Assembly: GCA_964017155.1 (NCBI GenBank) | Contig: OZ024861.1 | Coordinates: 24,672,713 to 24,736,712, forward strand | Direction of reading: 5' to 3' | Source of the DNA: Oasisia sp. SBJ-2009 | Taxonomy: Eukaryota > Annelida > Polychaeta > Sabellida > Siboglinidae | Length of the DNA stretch: 64,000 bases | Shown here: piece after piece, positions 9,640 through 20,870 of the stretch | How positions within the stretch are numbered: the stretch's first letter is position 1 | How the letters are laid out: each line of letters starts with the position of its first letter | The notes under the pieces: model-generated | The model's database searches: none | Told to the model about the DNA's origin: nothing | The model's input: only the letters and a program-made list of their open reading frames with translations | Program-made: the position numbers and the translations under genes

Positions 9640-10237
9640 TAACGGAAAGGATGGATTAGCAATTTTACGTCAGTGCAGCCTCCACGCTAGGATGGTGGTA
9701 CGTTCGTTCTCCGACCGTGAATGATTAACGTGAACATGATATAAATCGAGAATGATATGACTAAACCTGTCTATCAGCTTATCTTCCATTGTTGTGTTGG
9801 CACTTTACCATTCCAACCATGGCGCAATGTAATGTAGATGTTGCGGCTTTTTGGTATGAATCCGTCAAATTGCCGATTATTGTACGTACTGTCATGGTCA
9901 TTGAGTGAGGACGCTGTGTGATTTGCTGGATGCTGTCATGTCCATTTTCGTGCCTCATATTAGTTTGAGCGTCATTATGATTACATATATATCTTATTAT
10001 ATATATCGGACACTGTTGGGAAAAGGACGTCTACACATTCGCAGGAACTGTTTTGTAACAAACTAAAATGAACAAAACCACCAGATATTTGAGAAACGCA
10101 AATGCAGTGCATACAATTTCAGTGCGCCATAAACCGTGATGGTGTTGTAAACAACCGTGACATTTCCATTCGTCGAACGAAGTTGCAAGCAGCTTTTTAC
10201 ACCACTTACCATAGGAATATTATCGAATAGCCTGCGT
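9640..10237. other. Unassigned sequence
   Basis: No gene recognised. A short stretch near 10120-10140 (GTGCGCCATAAACCGTGATG) resembles the centre of the foldback element at about 8740, suggesting another piece of that family. Confidence 0.4.
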
Positions 10238-10604
10238 GATTATATTTTACACATATGCATTCCAATATTTTAGGCGGAGGGCTGGAAGTTTAGCCGGAAT
10301 GTTATTTTTGAAATGGGGAGGGGGCAGATGGACGCCTAAGTCTAAGAAGAGTCTCACGGTATCAAGCTTCAAGGCTAGTAAAGTTGGAGTTTCGGTTGAG
10401 TCAAAGGCCCCCCTGCAACCGATGTCTGTTTTAAGGATATTTCGTGTGTAGCTTTAAAATGGTGGAGAGTCAGCATATCATTATAAGGTTTACACAGACA
10501 GTTTATTAACGGGATGAAGCCTTTTTGCTTTAATCAGCAGCTACAGGTACCAGTATTAAGGCTGGAACCTCACTACATGCCATTGCACAGAGACTTGTCC
10601 TTCT
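10238..10604 (+). repeat. Direct duplication, copy A
   Basis: This aligns almost end to end with 11072-11434. Shared blocks are AGGCGGAGGGCTGGAAGTTT, GTTTCGGTTGAGTCAAAGGC, AAGGATATTTCGTGTGTAG, TATAAGGTTTACAC and AGAGACTTGTCCTTCT. Copy A has an extra segment near TCTAAGAAGAGTCTCACGG. No coding signal is shared in frame between the copies. Confidence 0.85.
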
Positions 10605-11071
10605 CAGCTTTGATACAGTCCACTCAATGACATTAATTTAAGCATATCAGACATCTACAAAGGGTCTGTTTGACAAGAAAAACTTGCAATGTTCGCCTCT
10701 TTTCTAGCCTTATATTTCAAGTATTTCACATCAATGTGTTTTTTTATAGGTAAACCTAGATAAAAAATGAGAATAAAAGAGAAATAAGTTCTTTTTATCT
10801 AAAATTTTTAGAACCATTAACATATCTCCATGAGAAAATAATAACATTCAGTTCATTTCAAATAAATGCATTTATTGTAGACTCAACAGAACTTGCACAT
10901 ACAGATACATACACACATATATGCAAATGGGGTTCATATATATTGTTAAACAGCATTTTAAATAAAGATCGTACATATTATAATCATGTACATTTGTATA
11001 CATTATGTAGTTATATACTCCCTGTGTGATGATCTGGTGTACTACTCAATCAATTAATACAATAAATACCT
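10605..11071. other. Unassigned spacer between direct repeats
   Basis: AT-rich sequence with short ACATAC/ATATGC simple repeats near 10900-10930. No gene recognised. Confidence 0.4.
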
Positions 11072-11434
11072 GATATTATTTTACACATATGTATTGCAAT
11101 AATTTAGGCGGAGGGCTGGAAGTTTAGCCGAATGTTCTTTTTGCAATGGGGAGGGGGGTAGATGGACGTCTAAGAAGAGCTTCAAGGTATCAAGGCTAGT
11201 ATAGTTGGAGTTTCGGTTGAGTCAAAGGCCCCCCTGCAACCGAAGTCTATTTTAAGGATATTTCGTGTGTAGTTTTAAAATGGTGGATAATCATTATATC
11301 GTTATAAGGTTTACACTGACAGTTTGTTAATGGGATGATGTGGTTGTGCTGTAATCAGCAGCTATATCAGGAACAGTTAACAGTAGTAAAGCTGGAACCT
11401 CAATATAAGTCATTATACAGAGACTTGTCCTTCT
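11072..11434 (+). repeat. Direct duplication, copy B
   Basis: The second copy of the 10238-10604 repeat. Both ends of the similarity are abrupt (GATATTATTTTAC at the left, TTGTCCTTCT at the right). The pair may be two insertions of one non-autonomous repeat rather than a duplication in place. No terminal inverted repeats were seen. Confidence 0.85.
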
Positions 11435-11513
11435 TTCGGGTAGTGGTCTGTATTTGTTTTTCAACATTGACTAAGTACCCGAAAGGGTAAAAAAAAGGTT
11501 TGTTACAGCAGGA

Positions 11514-11524
11514 TATATATATAT

Positions 11525-11586
<62 letters not shown>
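11514..11586. repeat. AT microsatellite
   Basis: A (TA)n tract with one AACATA interruption. Confidence 0.9.
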
Positions 11587-11588
<2 letters not shown>

Positions 11589-11759
11589 TCGATCTGATGG
11601 TAGAATGCGTCGGTCATTGATCTCCCGTTGACGACTTTGTTGGGGTCGTCCATATTTGTCAACATTTTCGGAAACGTACAATGAGTACGCCTTTTCTTGA
11701 ACCCCTCCTTCCCTCTGAGTTAAATTATTGTTTAAAATAATACGAAAAAAAAGGAAATT

Positions 11760-11960
11760 TATTTACTAATGGCAACGACCAGTGGCGAAACGCCACAGCA
11801 GAATCGACAGGAAGCCGAGTGAAACCAACCGGAAGTGACGTAACTGCTACCATACGCCATTTCCGCCCACGTCTTGCAGAGCCACGGGAACTGATTGGAA
11901 ACTGAACAACTCTCTGGATTAACTTGGAATACGACAGTGAGGTGCATCACAGGTTGATGT
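11760..11960 (-). promoter_or_regulatory. Promoter-like block, minus orientation (putative)
   Basis: Read on the minus strand, this has GGAAATGGCGTATGG (YY1-like), then GTTACGTCACTTCCGG, where a CRE-like half site abuts an ETS-like CTTCCGG. These are the same motif classes as in the promoter-like blocks of the array units. GC content is higher than in the flanks. A minus-strand frame crosses it but has no recognisable domain. No TATA box was seen. Regulatory function is inferred from motif clustering only. Confidence 0.35.
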
Positions 11961-11994
11961 TACTACTGATGTTGTAGGCCGACATAAACAAAGT

Positions 11995-12135
11995 GAATAA
12001 TGATGATTATAATAACAGGAATTTATACAGCGCCTATATCCTCTCGATTTACAATTCTCTCAGGCGCTTTACTGGGCAAATTAAATAAAACCACAATATA
12101 AATACTATTATAAATAAATTTATATTAAATAAATA
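11995..12135 (-). mobile_element. LINE or SINE 3' tail, minus orientation
   Basis: On the minus strand a GCGCC-containing hairpin stem is followed by GGCGCTGTATAAAT and an AT-rich tail. This is the architecture seen at the 3' end of many CR1/L2-group LINEs and at 44700-44790 in this window (GGCGCTATATAAG then ATTATTATT). No reverse transcriptase frame remains attached, so it is a short 5'-truncated insertion or a SINE sharing the tail. Confidence 0.55.
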
Positions 12136-12139
12136 AATA

Positions 12140-13140
12140 ATGTAAAAGTGGTGATTCAGAAATACACCTATAGTAACTAAATAAACACATAACATTTACG
12201 TTAATGTCGTCCAAATATTGTACATCGACGCTCCGAGAGTAACACACAAGTACATTTGGTAGTATTATGGAACTTGTTAGTATTGTGAAACTATCAGGTC
12301 AATTCTGCTACGTTGTTAAGCGCAAATACATGGAATTTAAAGCATAAATACGGATTTCAATGAAAATAACTATCATAACGCCAGTAATAACAGCCAGTGA
12401 TGTGGAAACGGGCGCTTCAGCCCCATTCTGCTTCAGCTGTCTCAGATCATGACATCGCAAGGTGGGCAATTTTGTATTTGCTTCCCGTCGTAATAGTCGA
12501 GTGGCCGCCCTATTATGTACTGCATGGAACCTAGAAATGGTTGATTGTGTAACGTTTTGTTGTTGAATCTTTTAGTTTATGGATTGCTTAACTCAAATCC
12601 ATGTGATGGCAATGCGTCATCCTTGGGCAATTCGTGCAAGATGGCTAACGCGAACCTGGTAAATTAGAAAATATGTTACAGCTTTGCACTACAGCAGGCT
12701 AGGGACATGATTTTAGTGTTAATACCGAGTGAGTAACGCACCGAATACGACTTTCAGTTTGCTCCGAATTATGAAATCAACCTTTTATATACGACGCGCA
12801 TTTACGCTTGGTTTGAGTCTCGTCACCTTCGTCAGCACACGTTTATATGATGAAACACCATTATTAACGTCGCTATCATCTCTATGCGTCGACACGAATT
12901 ACTTCCGTGAAGATTTGATAACCAGGGCGATTATTTTACTGAAATAATTCATAGGGAGTACCTTATACAATTGCTTTTTTTAATATACACGTTTCAGAGA
13001 TACATATATATTTACATATTACAAAGAAAACATTCAAATATTTGCGGCAGGAGAGATTGTATCCATTCTCGTTATTATACTGCCGGAATGGCTACGATAT
13101 CTATCGACAGTAGCTGCTATAGATATATAATCATTCTATA
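12140..13140. other. Unassigned sequence
   Basis: No gene, RNA gene or repeat recognised. A 72-codon plus-strand frame at 12729-12947 has no identifiable feature. Confidence 0.35.
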
Positions 13141-13145
13141 TTGAG

Positions 13146-13606
13146 TTGGAAATAAAGTTCTCCATTGCTCATGTAGAAGAAGTTGGAACGGGTACTGGTG
13201 TGGTAATCTTAGTAAGAGAGGAGATCAGTAGAGTAAACCTACAGACGCTCCCAGAATTTCGTGTGTCTCTGGGATTTAGATGTATATATCCTGCTCTACC
13301 GAAACGTAGGCACATCTGTCGGATTTTCGCTTCAAATCTCCACCAGCATCCCGCCGGTCTTCCGATGTAATCACACGACGTAGTGCAACACGGCTGAAGC
13401 TCCGGCAAAGAATCACCAACAGCAGACGTCCCACCCCGGTCTTCCGATGTCGAGATCCGAGAGACGTCGACACAGCAGGTGTGCTGAACCGCTAACGAAT
13501 CTCCCGGAAGTAAACACAACATGTTGGCAGGTATAGGAGAGACGTAATGAGAATGGAATGACGACAAATAATGATCAATCTTGTATGGGTGGTGGCTGAA
13601 ATGCAA
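13146..13606. other. GC-richer stretch with overlapping open frames, unassigned
   Basis: Frames on both strands overlap here: 74 codons on plus at 13146-13370 and 145 codons on minus at 13169-13606. The longer minus frame has several cysteines but no family signature I recognise. It contains a tandem-like repeat of TCTTCCGATGT (13365 and 13440). Overlapping frames on both strands suggest compositional openness rather than a gene. Confidence 0.3.
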
Positions 13607-13716
13607 CTGCGGGTGTCGCGGTTTCGTTCATGTTAATACAAGAACGACCATGGATAGGCAACTACATCGTCAGAGAGGACTGGAATTTCTCGCTTCAATA
13701 GAAATAGAGTAATTTA

Positions 13717-14600
13717 TTAAATCAAATACGTCAATGTCATCGCACACCACCTGAACTGGTGATTCTGTATCTTCTTTTGCAAGATTGACGACTTGTTGCA
13801 TAATGACAATGCGTGACTCGATGCAAGGTCCAGCCGGGGCGGTTTGCGTCCCTTAGACACCTGGATGGGTACTGCCTTGTCCCCAGTAACCATCGATTTC
13901 TGGTCTTGCGTGTAATTCTTCAGAAAATCTTCGTCAATTAGGGTTTGCTTGCAAATAAGGGTATTCACGGGTGTCTTGCTGGCGAAATTCTTCAACAATG
14001 CATCCCGGGCAGGAACTGAACTTGGTCATTTTAAGAGTAAGCCGGTGGAAGCAGGTAGCAGTTGCTCGAGATGACTTAGTGCTATTCAAATTTCCTGTGT
14101 AACCGAGTCACCAAATGCCAAGTTTCCAAAACCATCCCACCTGTCATATCGATCACTTGGGAATGAGGGCTGAGATAACACATATCAAGGCTCATATAGA
14201 TCATTATGTTCAAGCTCAACATTTACCTCAGCACAAACTGACTGAACATGACCAACTGCTGAAATGTCAATCAGTGAAATGTAATTGTCAACTGAACGGA
14301 TGAATTCCACTGCTCCGTGGTGGCGTCGAGTGCTTTCATGCTGTTGCAGCAAGATGTTGTAGTATTTGTGCATACCATTTGACAACTGGTGGACGGCCGT
14401 AAAAGGCACCGATGATGAACAATCAACGTTTGAAGCAGCAACTCAGGCAGGTTATCCGCATCGTTCTTTCATCAGTTCTGCCCACATCTGTAAAGACATT
14501 GTGACGTATTTTGTTCAAAGTATCACGCAGTGCAGCGAATGTATCCTCCAACAGCTGATGATGCGAGTCCAAATATCACAGAGCATTGGTCTGGTTGAAA
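13717..14600 (-). pseudogene. Coding-like remnant, unknown protein
   Basis: Three consecutive minus-strand segments in different frames look like protein: about 14600-14430 (HHQLLEDTFAALRDTLNKIR, then HNVFTDVGRTDERTMRI), 14409-14185 (MHKYYNILLQQHESTRRHHG, then AVEFIRSVDNYISLIDIS) and 13998-13717 (LICKQTLIDEDFLKNYTQDQ, then GDKAVPIQVSKG). Composition and the broken frames suggest one decayed gene or transposon ORF of about 250 codons. I do not recognise the family and see no splice sites that would join the pieces cleanly. Confidence 0.4.
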
Positions 14601-16320
14601 ATCCACGTTAAGGTCTTCGAAACAAATAGCGCCGTGCGTTATAGTTAGTTACACATTGACATAGCTTTGTTGATTGATTTGGCTTGCTTTGTGCGGCTGT
14701 AATTCGTTGGTTGTGTTCGTAAGCTTGCATTTTCTAACTCGCAGTTTGGAAGAAGAAGGCGATTTTAAAGTCAAAACATATCCACACCACTGCATTTCAA
14801 TATGATAGAACACGTGGCCTTTTTGGAAGCACTCTCCACGCTGCAACACAATAAAGTCATAAAGTTAAAGAAAAACCCTACAGTACGTTAGTAAGATAAA
14901 AAATTGAATCCGGAACTGTATGATGGAATCCATATAAACAAAATAGCATAGCTACCATTAAACAAATCAAAAGAAGGGCAGCCAGATTGACATTAAATGA
15001 CTACTGCTGCAGAAAAAGTGTAACAGGAAGAACCAATAAACAAACTTGATTGGGACTGTTACATTATTGCGGAGGTGGTATTCGCTATCCTCCATGTAAA
15101 AAGCATGTAAATACCTGATGTCAGTCTTGTCAAAAGTACCTCCAATCTAACTGAATCTAATCGAATATTATCTAACTTAACATCCCTAAACCTATTATTA
15201 ATCCTAAATGTAACACTAAACTTAAATATGTTTGTATATCGGAATAGTCATAAAAGGGCATTTGGACCTGGTCGTGGACGTGGTGGAGGGGTAAAAAATA
15301 GGCATCGGTAAATGAATCGATTATCTACACAATTAGTACAGTTTGGCAAAAACGCATTTATTATTTGTCGAAAAATGCCTTAAAATACGTCCAACCGACC
15401 ATTTGTCAGCAGCACACATCTTTTTGCTCGCTGTGCAAGGAAGTAAAACACAATCTTGTACAAGTCTACAAGACGCCGCCATATTATCGAGGAAACTATT
15501 TCCGTGACACAAACGGCATAAACTTTCAGCGGGAGCGTCGCTGTTGACAATATTTTCAGTTTACAAAATCGCAAGTGTGCCAGAAATATCAGAAATGTTG
15601 TCGTCGAATATAGTATATGAAGGTCAGCTGTACGCACTTCAATTAAATAGATCCCAAACTTCTATTTTCATTATGTGGAACTTTTTAGAAATACACGACC
15701 GATCGAACAATGCTATGCCAGTCATAGTCATAGACGGACTGTCACTGTGTCATGTTTGGCAATAATTCGATACTGGTGTAGAATCCTGACGTATGTTGGC
15801 TACATTGCATACTTCATTGCGATTTTTCAACCATTCCCAGGTATATTTACCTTTTACAATTGTTGCGTCTTAGTGCACTAATATGGCCACGAAAGACGGT
15901 ATGGTGGCGTTCATGTGGGCGAGCGTTCCAAAATTATTATTTCAAATACAATATTTCATTAAAAAAACTGTATAGCATAAATATACTTAGACTGATTTTG
16001 AATGATTGAAGGAAAGCAACGCAGTAAGATAGAGTGGCATAGTAAGGATTTTGCACTGGAGGGAGCTATCCGACATTCAAGCAAACTATGTATATAATAT
16101 TAATTAGTTTAAGGCTAAGCATGTATTATACTTATAGGGGCTAGGCCTAGGGTAAGGGCAAGGACATTCTATTAAGGATAACAAATCATTTTTGGTAGTG
16201 TTCGATACATAGTAATGCCATTTAACGTGCTGCGCAATTACACATATGAAACTGTAATACTTTCAGAGGAAAAATTGAAATATATCCAGTTAAAGTAACT
16301 AATATTGGACTAATTGCACT
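14601..16320. other. Unassigned sequence
   Basis: No gene recognised. Near 15150-15230 there are scattered CCTAA/TTAATCCTAAA-like units without regular period. A short stretch at 16050-16100 (AGGATTTTGCA, then AAGCAAACTATGTATATA) is related to 20809-20862. Short open frames at 15365-15881 have no family features. Confidence 0.35.
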
Positions 16321-16345
16321 CTTATATTATACCGGCAGTATTGGA

Positions 16346-16391
16346 CCATGGTACTATAATTAGACCAGTTGGTCTAATTATAGTACCATGG
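16346..16391. repeat. Perfect palindrome, 22-bp arms
   Basis: CCATGGTACTATAATTAGAC plus CA is followed by GT and then its exact reverse complement ending in CCATGG. There is no mismatch in 22 pairs and the loop is only 2 bp. It is neither followed by a T tract nor embedded in a recognisable element. Confidence 0.9.
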
Positions 16392-16984
16392 AATCAATGA
16401 TTATTACCAAACCATATATGAGTGGTTCGTACATGCAGCTGTTGACAAGTATCATATGATAAACGAGGCAATGAAAGTTACACTGCGTTGAAAACGCCCA
16501 GTTTCAATTATCATTGATGCGACACCACATCGACATTTTGCAAGTGCTGATCAATTCACCTTCTGTACTGAGAATAGCAATTTTCTTCTGACAGATAAAC
16601 ATTGCTGTGTTGTATTACGTTCCTTACAACAACATGACCTCTTGCATTAATAACATGATGCGTATTTAGATGATTAAAACGACGGTATACATCATACCCC
16701 CAATTTCTTATTCCACCATTTGCGTCATCCAAATAAATACTTGCTTTGTCACTCTAGATGTATTATTAACAATAAATAAGCTAACATCAGAGCCTTGTAA
16801 CTGATCAATAACCATTGTTAGTGAAACGGTATTTTCCATCCCATTTTACCACCTACCGCTGCTGATGCGATATATTTACCCACACCTAGGAAGAATCGAC
16901 ATGCCCTGTTATGCATGCTATTTATGACAGAATATTCGTTTGTACCCAATCGACGCCTATATCGGTCAGCCTGCCTGACCCTGC

Positions 16985-17758
16985 TGTGTCACTCCCTCCT
17001 CCCTGCAATCACGAGGTGAGAAAGCTATCCAAGCAGTAGAGCAGCAGGAAGGCAGCTGGTCCTTACAACGTGTCCACCTCAACATTGAAAAGTTGTGGTA
17101 ATAAATTAGTATCTGTATTCGTAGACCTATTTAACGCCTCTCTCCATCAGCACACTGTTCCTCTGTGTTTTAAGGCAGCGACCATAATTCCTGTACGGAA
17201 GAAGACCAATATAAACGCGCTGAACCACTACTGCCCGTGGTGTTGACGTCAGTGTTGATGAATGTGTTGGAGCGACTGACAGTCCTTACGCATCTGAAGT
17301 ATGTCACCAACTCCACTATGGATCCACTCCAGTTCGTCTACATGGACAACCGATACACCGTTGACGCTGGTGCCTTGGCCCTGCATTTTGTGATGCAGCA
17401 CGTGGAGTCTCCGAACATATATACACGCATCCTGTTCGTAGATTATATATATGTGCACGCATCATGTTCGTAGATTACAGTTCCGTGTTCAACACGGTCA
17501 TCCCACAGAAACTCTTTGGCAAGCTGCATCTGCTATCACTAGATGCATAGATGTGTTATTGGATTCTTGACTTTCTTCTGCAGCAGTCAAAGGTTGTCAA
17601 AATGAACGGCATTGTGTCCAGCACTATCATCCTGAACACTGGAACTCCCCAGGAATGTGTCCTTTCCTCGCTTCTCTACTCCGTGTTCATAAATGTATCC
17701 AACACTTCTCCGTACAATTAGTAAAGTTCGCAGATGCCACCACATTAGAAGGGCTATG
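16985..17758 (+). pseudogene. Decayed non-LTR retrotransposon reverse transcriptase
   Basis: A broken RT domain. The best block (17237-17473) reads MDPLQFVYMDNRYTVDAGAL then ALHFVMQHVESPN, matching the LDPLQFAY..NRSTEDA pattern of LINE reverse transcriptases. It is followed by RILFVDY, a 30-bp local duplication (ATCCTGTTCGTAGATTA / ATCATGTTCGTAGATTA), SSVFNTVIPQKL, then out of phase LNTGTPQECVLSSLLYSVF (for the usual TGSPQGCVLSPLLYSL) and KFADATTLEG (for FADDTT). Stops and frameshifts are frequent and the second catalytic Asp is gone. The clade is not resolved. Confidence 0.8.
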
Positions 17759-18308
17759 GCCGGTTGCATGACACCCACCTAAGTCCAAATCCCGCCTAAA
17801 TTAGGGTAATTAGCTCCTAGATGGCACGTAGTCATTAGGGGTGGTTGCGTGACACCCACCCAGCTAAGTTACCTCAAGAGGGGCAACTCGGGGCATTTCA
17901 TCCATCAATCTATAATTATTTAAATATTCGTTACAATTAGAATAAACATTGTTGTAGCAAAGTTTACATGCACTACTAGGTAGCCATGTAGACTGTACAA
18001 TAACACATTTTTGGATTGGCGCAAACCTTGTTTGGCCAAGAACTCTCAGTCATAACAAACATATCTACCAACACAAATTAAACATCATAATCAATTTATG
18101 GTGACATTGTTCCTGGAATATGGCTATATTTATGTTAACAGGATATATCAAATAGACGCTGTTGTCAAGTCATTCTGAGAGAGAAAGCATGTCTTTTTTT
18201 TAATACGTTTCAGGTCAGTACCAATGCGTCTAATATATAAATTCCCCAGCTTGATTTTTACGACAACAGAAATATGTCTAATGTAATTTCAATGTCAATA
18301 AACATCCA

Positions 18309-18313
<5 letters not shown>

Positions 18314-18365
<52 letters not shown>
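18314..18365. repeat. AT microsatellite
   Basis: A (TA)n tract directly next to the 3' side of the minus-strand LINE fragment at 18389-18646; it may be that fragment's tail. Confidence 0.9.
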
Positions 18366-18366
<1 letters not shown>

Positions 18367-18388
18367 TTCCGTGTCTCTGCCAGGTGTT

Positions 18389-18646
18389 TCATGGCCTAGA
18401 TGTTCGCCTCTTTCCTGGGTGGCTCCATGTGGTGGCTTGACTGGTGATGCTTTCTTGAGATTTCCCGAGTTTGTGTCCTATCCACCTCCATTTTCTCTTC
18501 TTTATTTCATTTGCTATGGGTAGTTGTTTGGTCCATTTCCAGAGTGTAGTGTTGGATACCTTGTCTGACCACTTCACGTGTAAGATTCTGTGTAGGCGTT
18601 TGTTGATGAAAGTCTGTATTACTGTATTGTATTTTATTTTATGCAC
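18389..18646 (-). pseudogene. LINE reverse transcriptase C-terminal fragment
   Basis: The 85-codon minus frame contains TFINKRLHRILHVKWSDKVS, LWKWTKQLPIANEIKKRKWR and WIGHKLGKSQESITSQAT. This is the conserved C-terminal segment, after the RT domain, of a large class of animal LINE polymerases (FIN..LR.IL...W.D.ISN..LW, then I..RKWKWIGH.LR). The upstream RT and endonuclease parts are missing, so it is a 5'-truncated copy. An (AT)n tract follows at its 3' side. Confidence 0.75.
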
Positions 18647-18682
18647 GACATTACATATTCATAACAATTTGTAATATGTGTT

Positions 18683-18685
<3 letters not shown>

Positions 18686-18721
<36 letters not shown>

Positions 18722-18809
18722 TGTAACATATATATATATATATACATTGTAACATATATTATATAACATATATATATATATATATGTACATATAATATAT
18801 ACATATATA

Positions 18810-18852
<43 letters not shown>

Positions 18853-18870
18853 CATACATACATACACACA
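18686..18870. repeat. AT-rich compound microsatellite
   Basis: (TA)n tracts interrupted by TTGTAACATATA units, ending in a few ACAT units. Several long open frames here are repeat artefacts. Confidence 0.9.
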
Positions 18871-18879
18871 TATATATTC

Positions 18880-19590
18880 ACCAGCGTGATGTATTTGTTA
18901 ATAGATACACACCTTATTTATTTCACTAATTTATTATTTAATTATTATTATTTAAATTATAAATCTACTGTAGTTTTTAATATTTCAGTATTTATTTACA
19001 TAATTGTCTAAATAATTTATAAACTTTGCCATGTAGCTAATAATTACTTAATATATAGTATTTTCAAATTGTAACACAATATATTCTTTACCATTATATA
19101 CATATTATTATTATTATAACAATTATGACTGGATGTACACATTGAAACTGAAGCAGTGGAAACTCACCCAATGAAGTGAATGAACTCCTAATGCATACAT
19201 GTAAACAAGTGTCTTTGTTACATATTTTGTTATATCTGTGTACATTGCATTTACTGACTAAGCACATTGCATTATTTGTGTTGGAAGCAAAGTCAGTAAA
19301 TCACGATCATGCATAAATAATGCAATTTTGTAGAACTATTATAATTGTTTCGTTAAACTCTAAATCCCACCAATAATAATATAAACATAACATAACAAAA
19401 ACATAAAAAATAGTTACATCTATGCTATAAGCCATGCTTTCCCCTAGCTATGGCTGATTTCTACTGTGCTAATTGCTTCTGTAGTAGGTGAATTTCCATG
19501 ATGGACATATGAGTTGAATTGAATCCTGGGAAGAATTGCTCTGAAAACGCACAAGTCTGCTTATCTGTTACTCTTCCATTAATCACCTAG
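18880..19590. other. AT-rich unassigned sequence
   Basis: Interior of the putative element at 17759-19708. Very AT-rich, no gene recognised. Confidence 0.4.
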
Positions 19591-19709
19591 TTGGGCGCGG
19601 CCCGGGTGTCTGTCGTGCAACCCTCCTAAGCAGCGGACCCAGCTATATGACACCAAGGGAGTTGGGGGTAATTTGACTGCCTAAGTTGTGAGCCTGTCAT
19701 GCAACTGGT

Positions 19710-20870
19710 ACGTATGTACGTGCACTTCAATTATAGATAGATCGTTTATAAACATTGAACATGATAGACATCGAACACATACCAGTTTAAGACCGCATTC
19801 AACATAGAACCAGTCAGACTTTAAGTTGTTCTAACACAGTATTTGTAATAGACATAAGGATTTTAGGGACTGAAATTAACATTTCGCCTTGTATGTCAAA
19901 GTTCGAAATTTGTTTCAAAATGAAATATCTATTGATACGGTAGGAAGCTTGACACAAATCAACGAAACAGGCAAATGTCTGTTGTCGGCATTTGTGTTTA
20001 GTGTTGGTTATCTTTGTAATGGTTGATAGGCAGTCTAGACAACTGCAGCCTTGTCTATAACTATTTTGCTCATCACACAATAAGTTGTTGCCCTCAATAT
20101 AAGACGATCATTAAAAAAAAAGAGCAGTATATTTTATACACATGCGAACTAAGCGTAATCCCCATTGTTCAGTGTACTCGTGGATCAGACGAGCATGCTT
20201 GGGTATCAGGTTTCGATATGTCCCGACGCCTTGCTTCAGAAAACTTGCTGTTATCAAAAACATGATTAAATAGAGTCGTAGTGGAAGTCGATGGCACTAT
20301 CATTGCGCAACGTTTCGATTGTAATGCTGCCATCACCCAACGCTTTATGTTTCTTGGCCTTGTTTAAGGGCCAGGCGAATGTCCACTTTGTATCAAGATG
20401 TTCATCATGAACTACAATGAACACCTTGTGTGTGTTTCTACCAGCAGTTGATAGTCATCTGTTGATTCGTAATTAATAGGGTTAAAAAAAGTCAAAGTCA
20501 GTTCTCCACTTACGTAATATCACACCTTGATCGGTGGACGTGGACCAATACCACTTCCATGGTTGCATTACTGTTTTATTCCGAATTTTCAATGTGTTTA
20601 CAGAAGGCATCTGGGTCGTACGACGGCAGTGTGTAGGTATTCTTGTTGCTAACGCCAGAATATGCGTTTGGCAGCTTGCACCTGTATATCACGCAGTTTA
20701 TGGACTACCTTCATTTCCGTTTTAAGGTGCGGGTTATTTTGTTCGCTATCCTTAATCCACAATTTTTCACTCACTGTTAGGTTATTCCATAGCAGTAGCG
20801 CAGACAGGATTTTGCATTGAAGGAGGTCTTCTGTCATCCAAGCAAACTCTGTATATATATATATATATAT
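19710..20870. other. Unassigned sequence
   Basis: No gene recognised. Short frames on both strands (19814-20080, 20023-20265, 20534-20725) have no family features. The 3' part at 20809-20862 is related to 16050-16100 and ends in an AT tract that abuts the element at 20871. Confidence 0.35.

Larger units (their letters stand above)
17759..19708. mobile_element. Putative DNA element with bipartite terminal inverted repeats
   Basis: The left end has CCGGTTGCATGACA, and about 80 bp further in GGTTGCGTGACACCC. The right end, inverted, has CCAGTTGCATGACA, and about 90 bp further in GGTTGCACGACAGACACCC. The order and spacing of the two sub-repeats agree on both sides, and each is followed by a CTAAG motif. 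The interior holds a LINE C-terminus on the minus strand and long AT repeats, probably secondary insertions. No target duplication was identified and no transposase is present. Confidence 0.5.
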
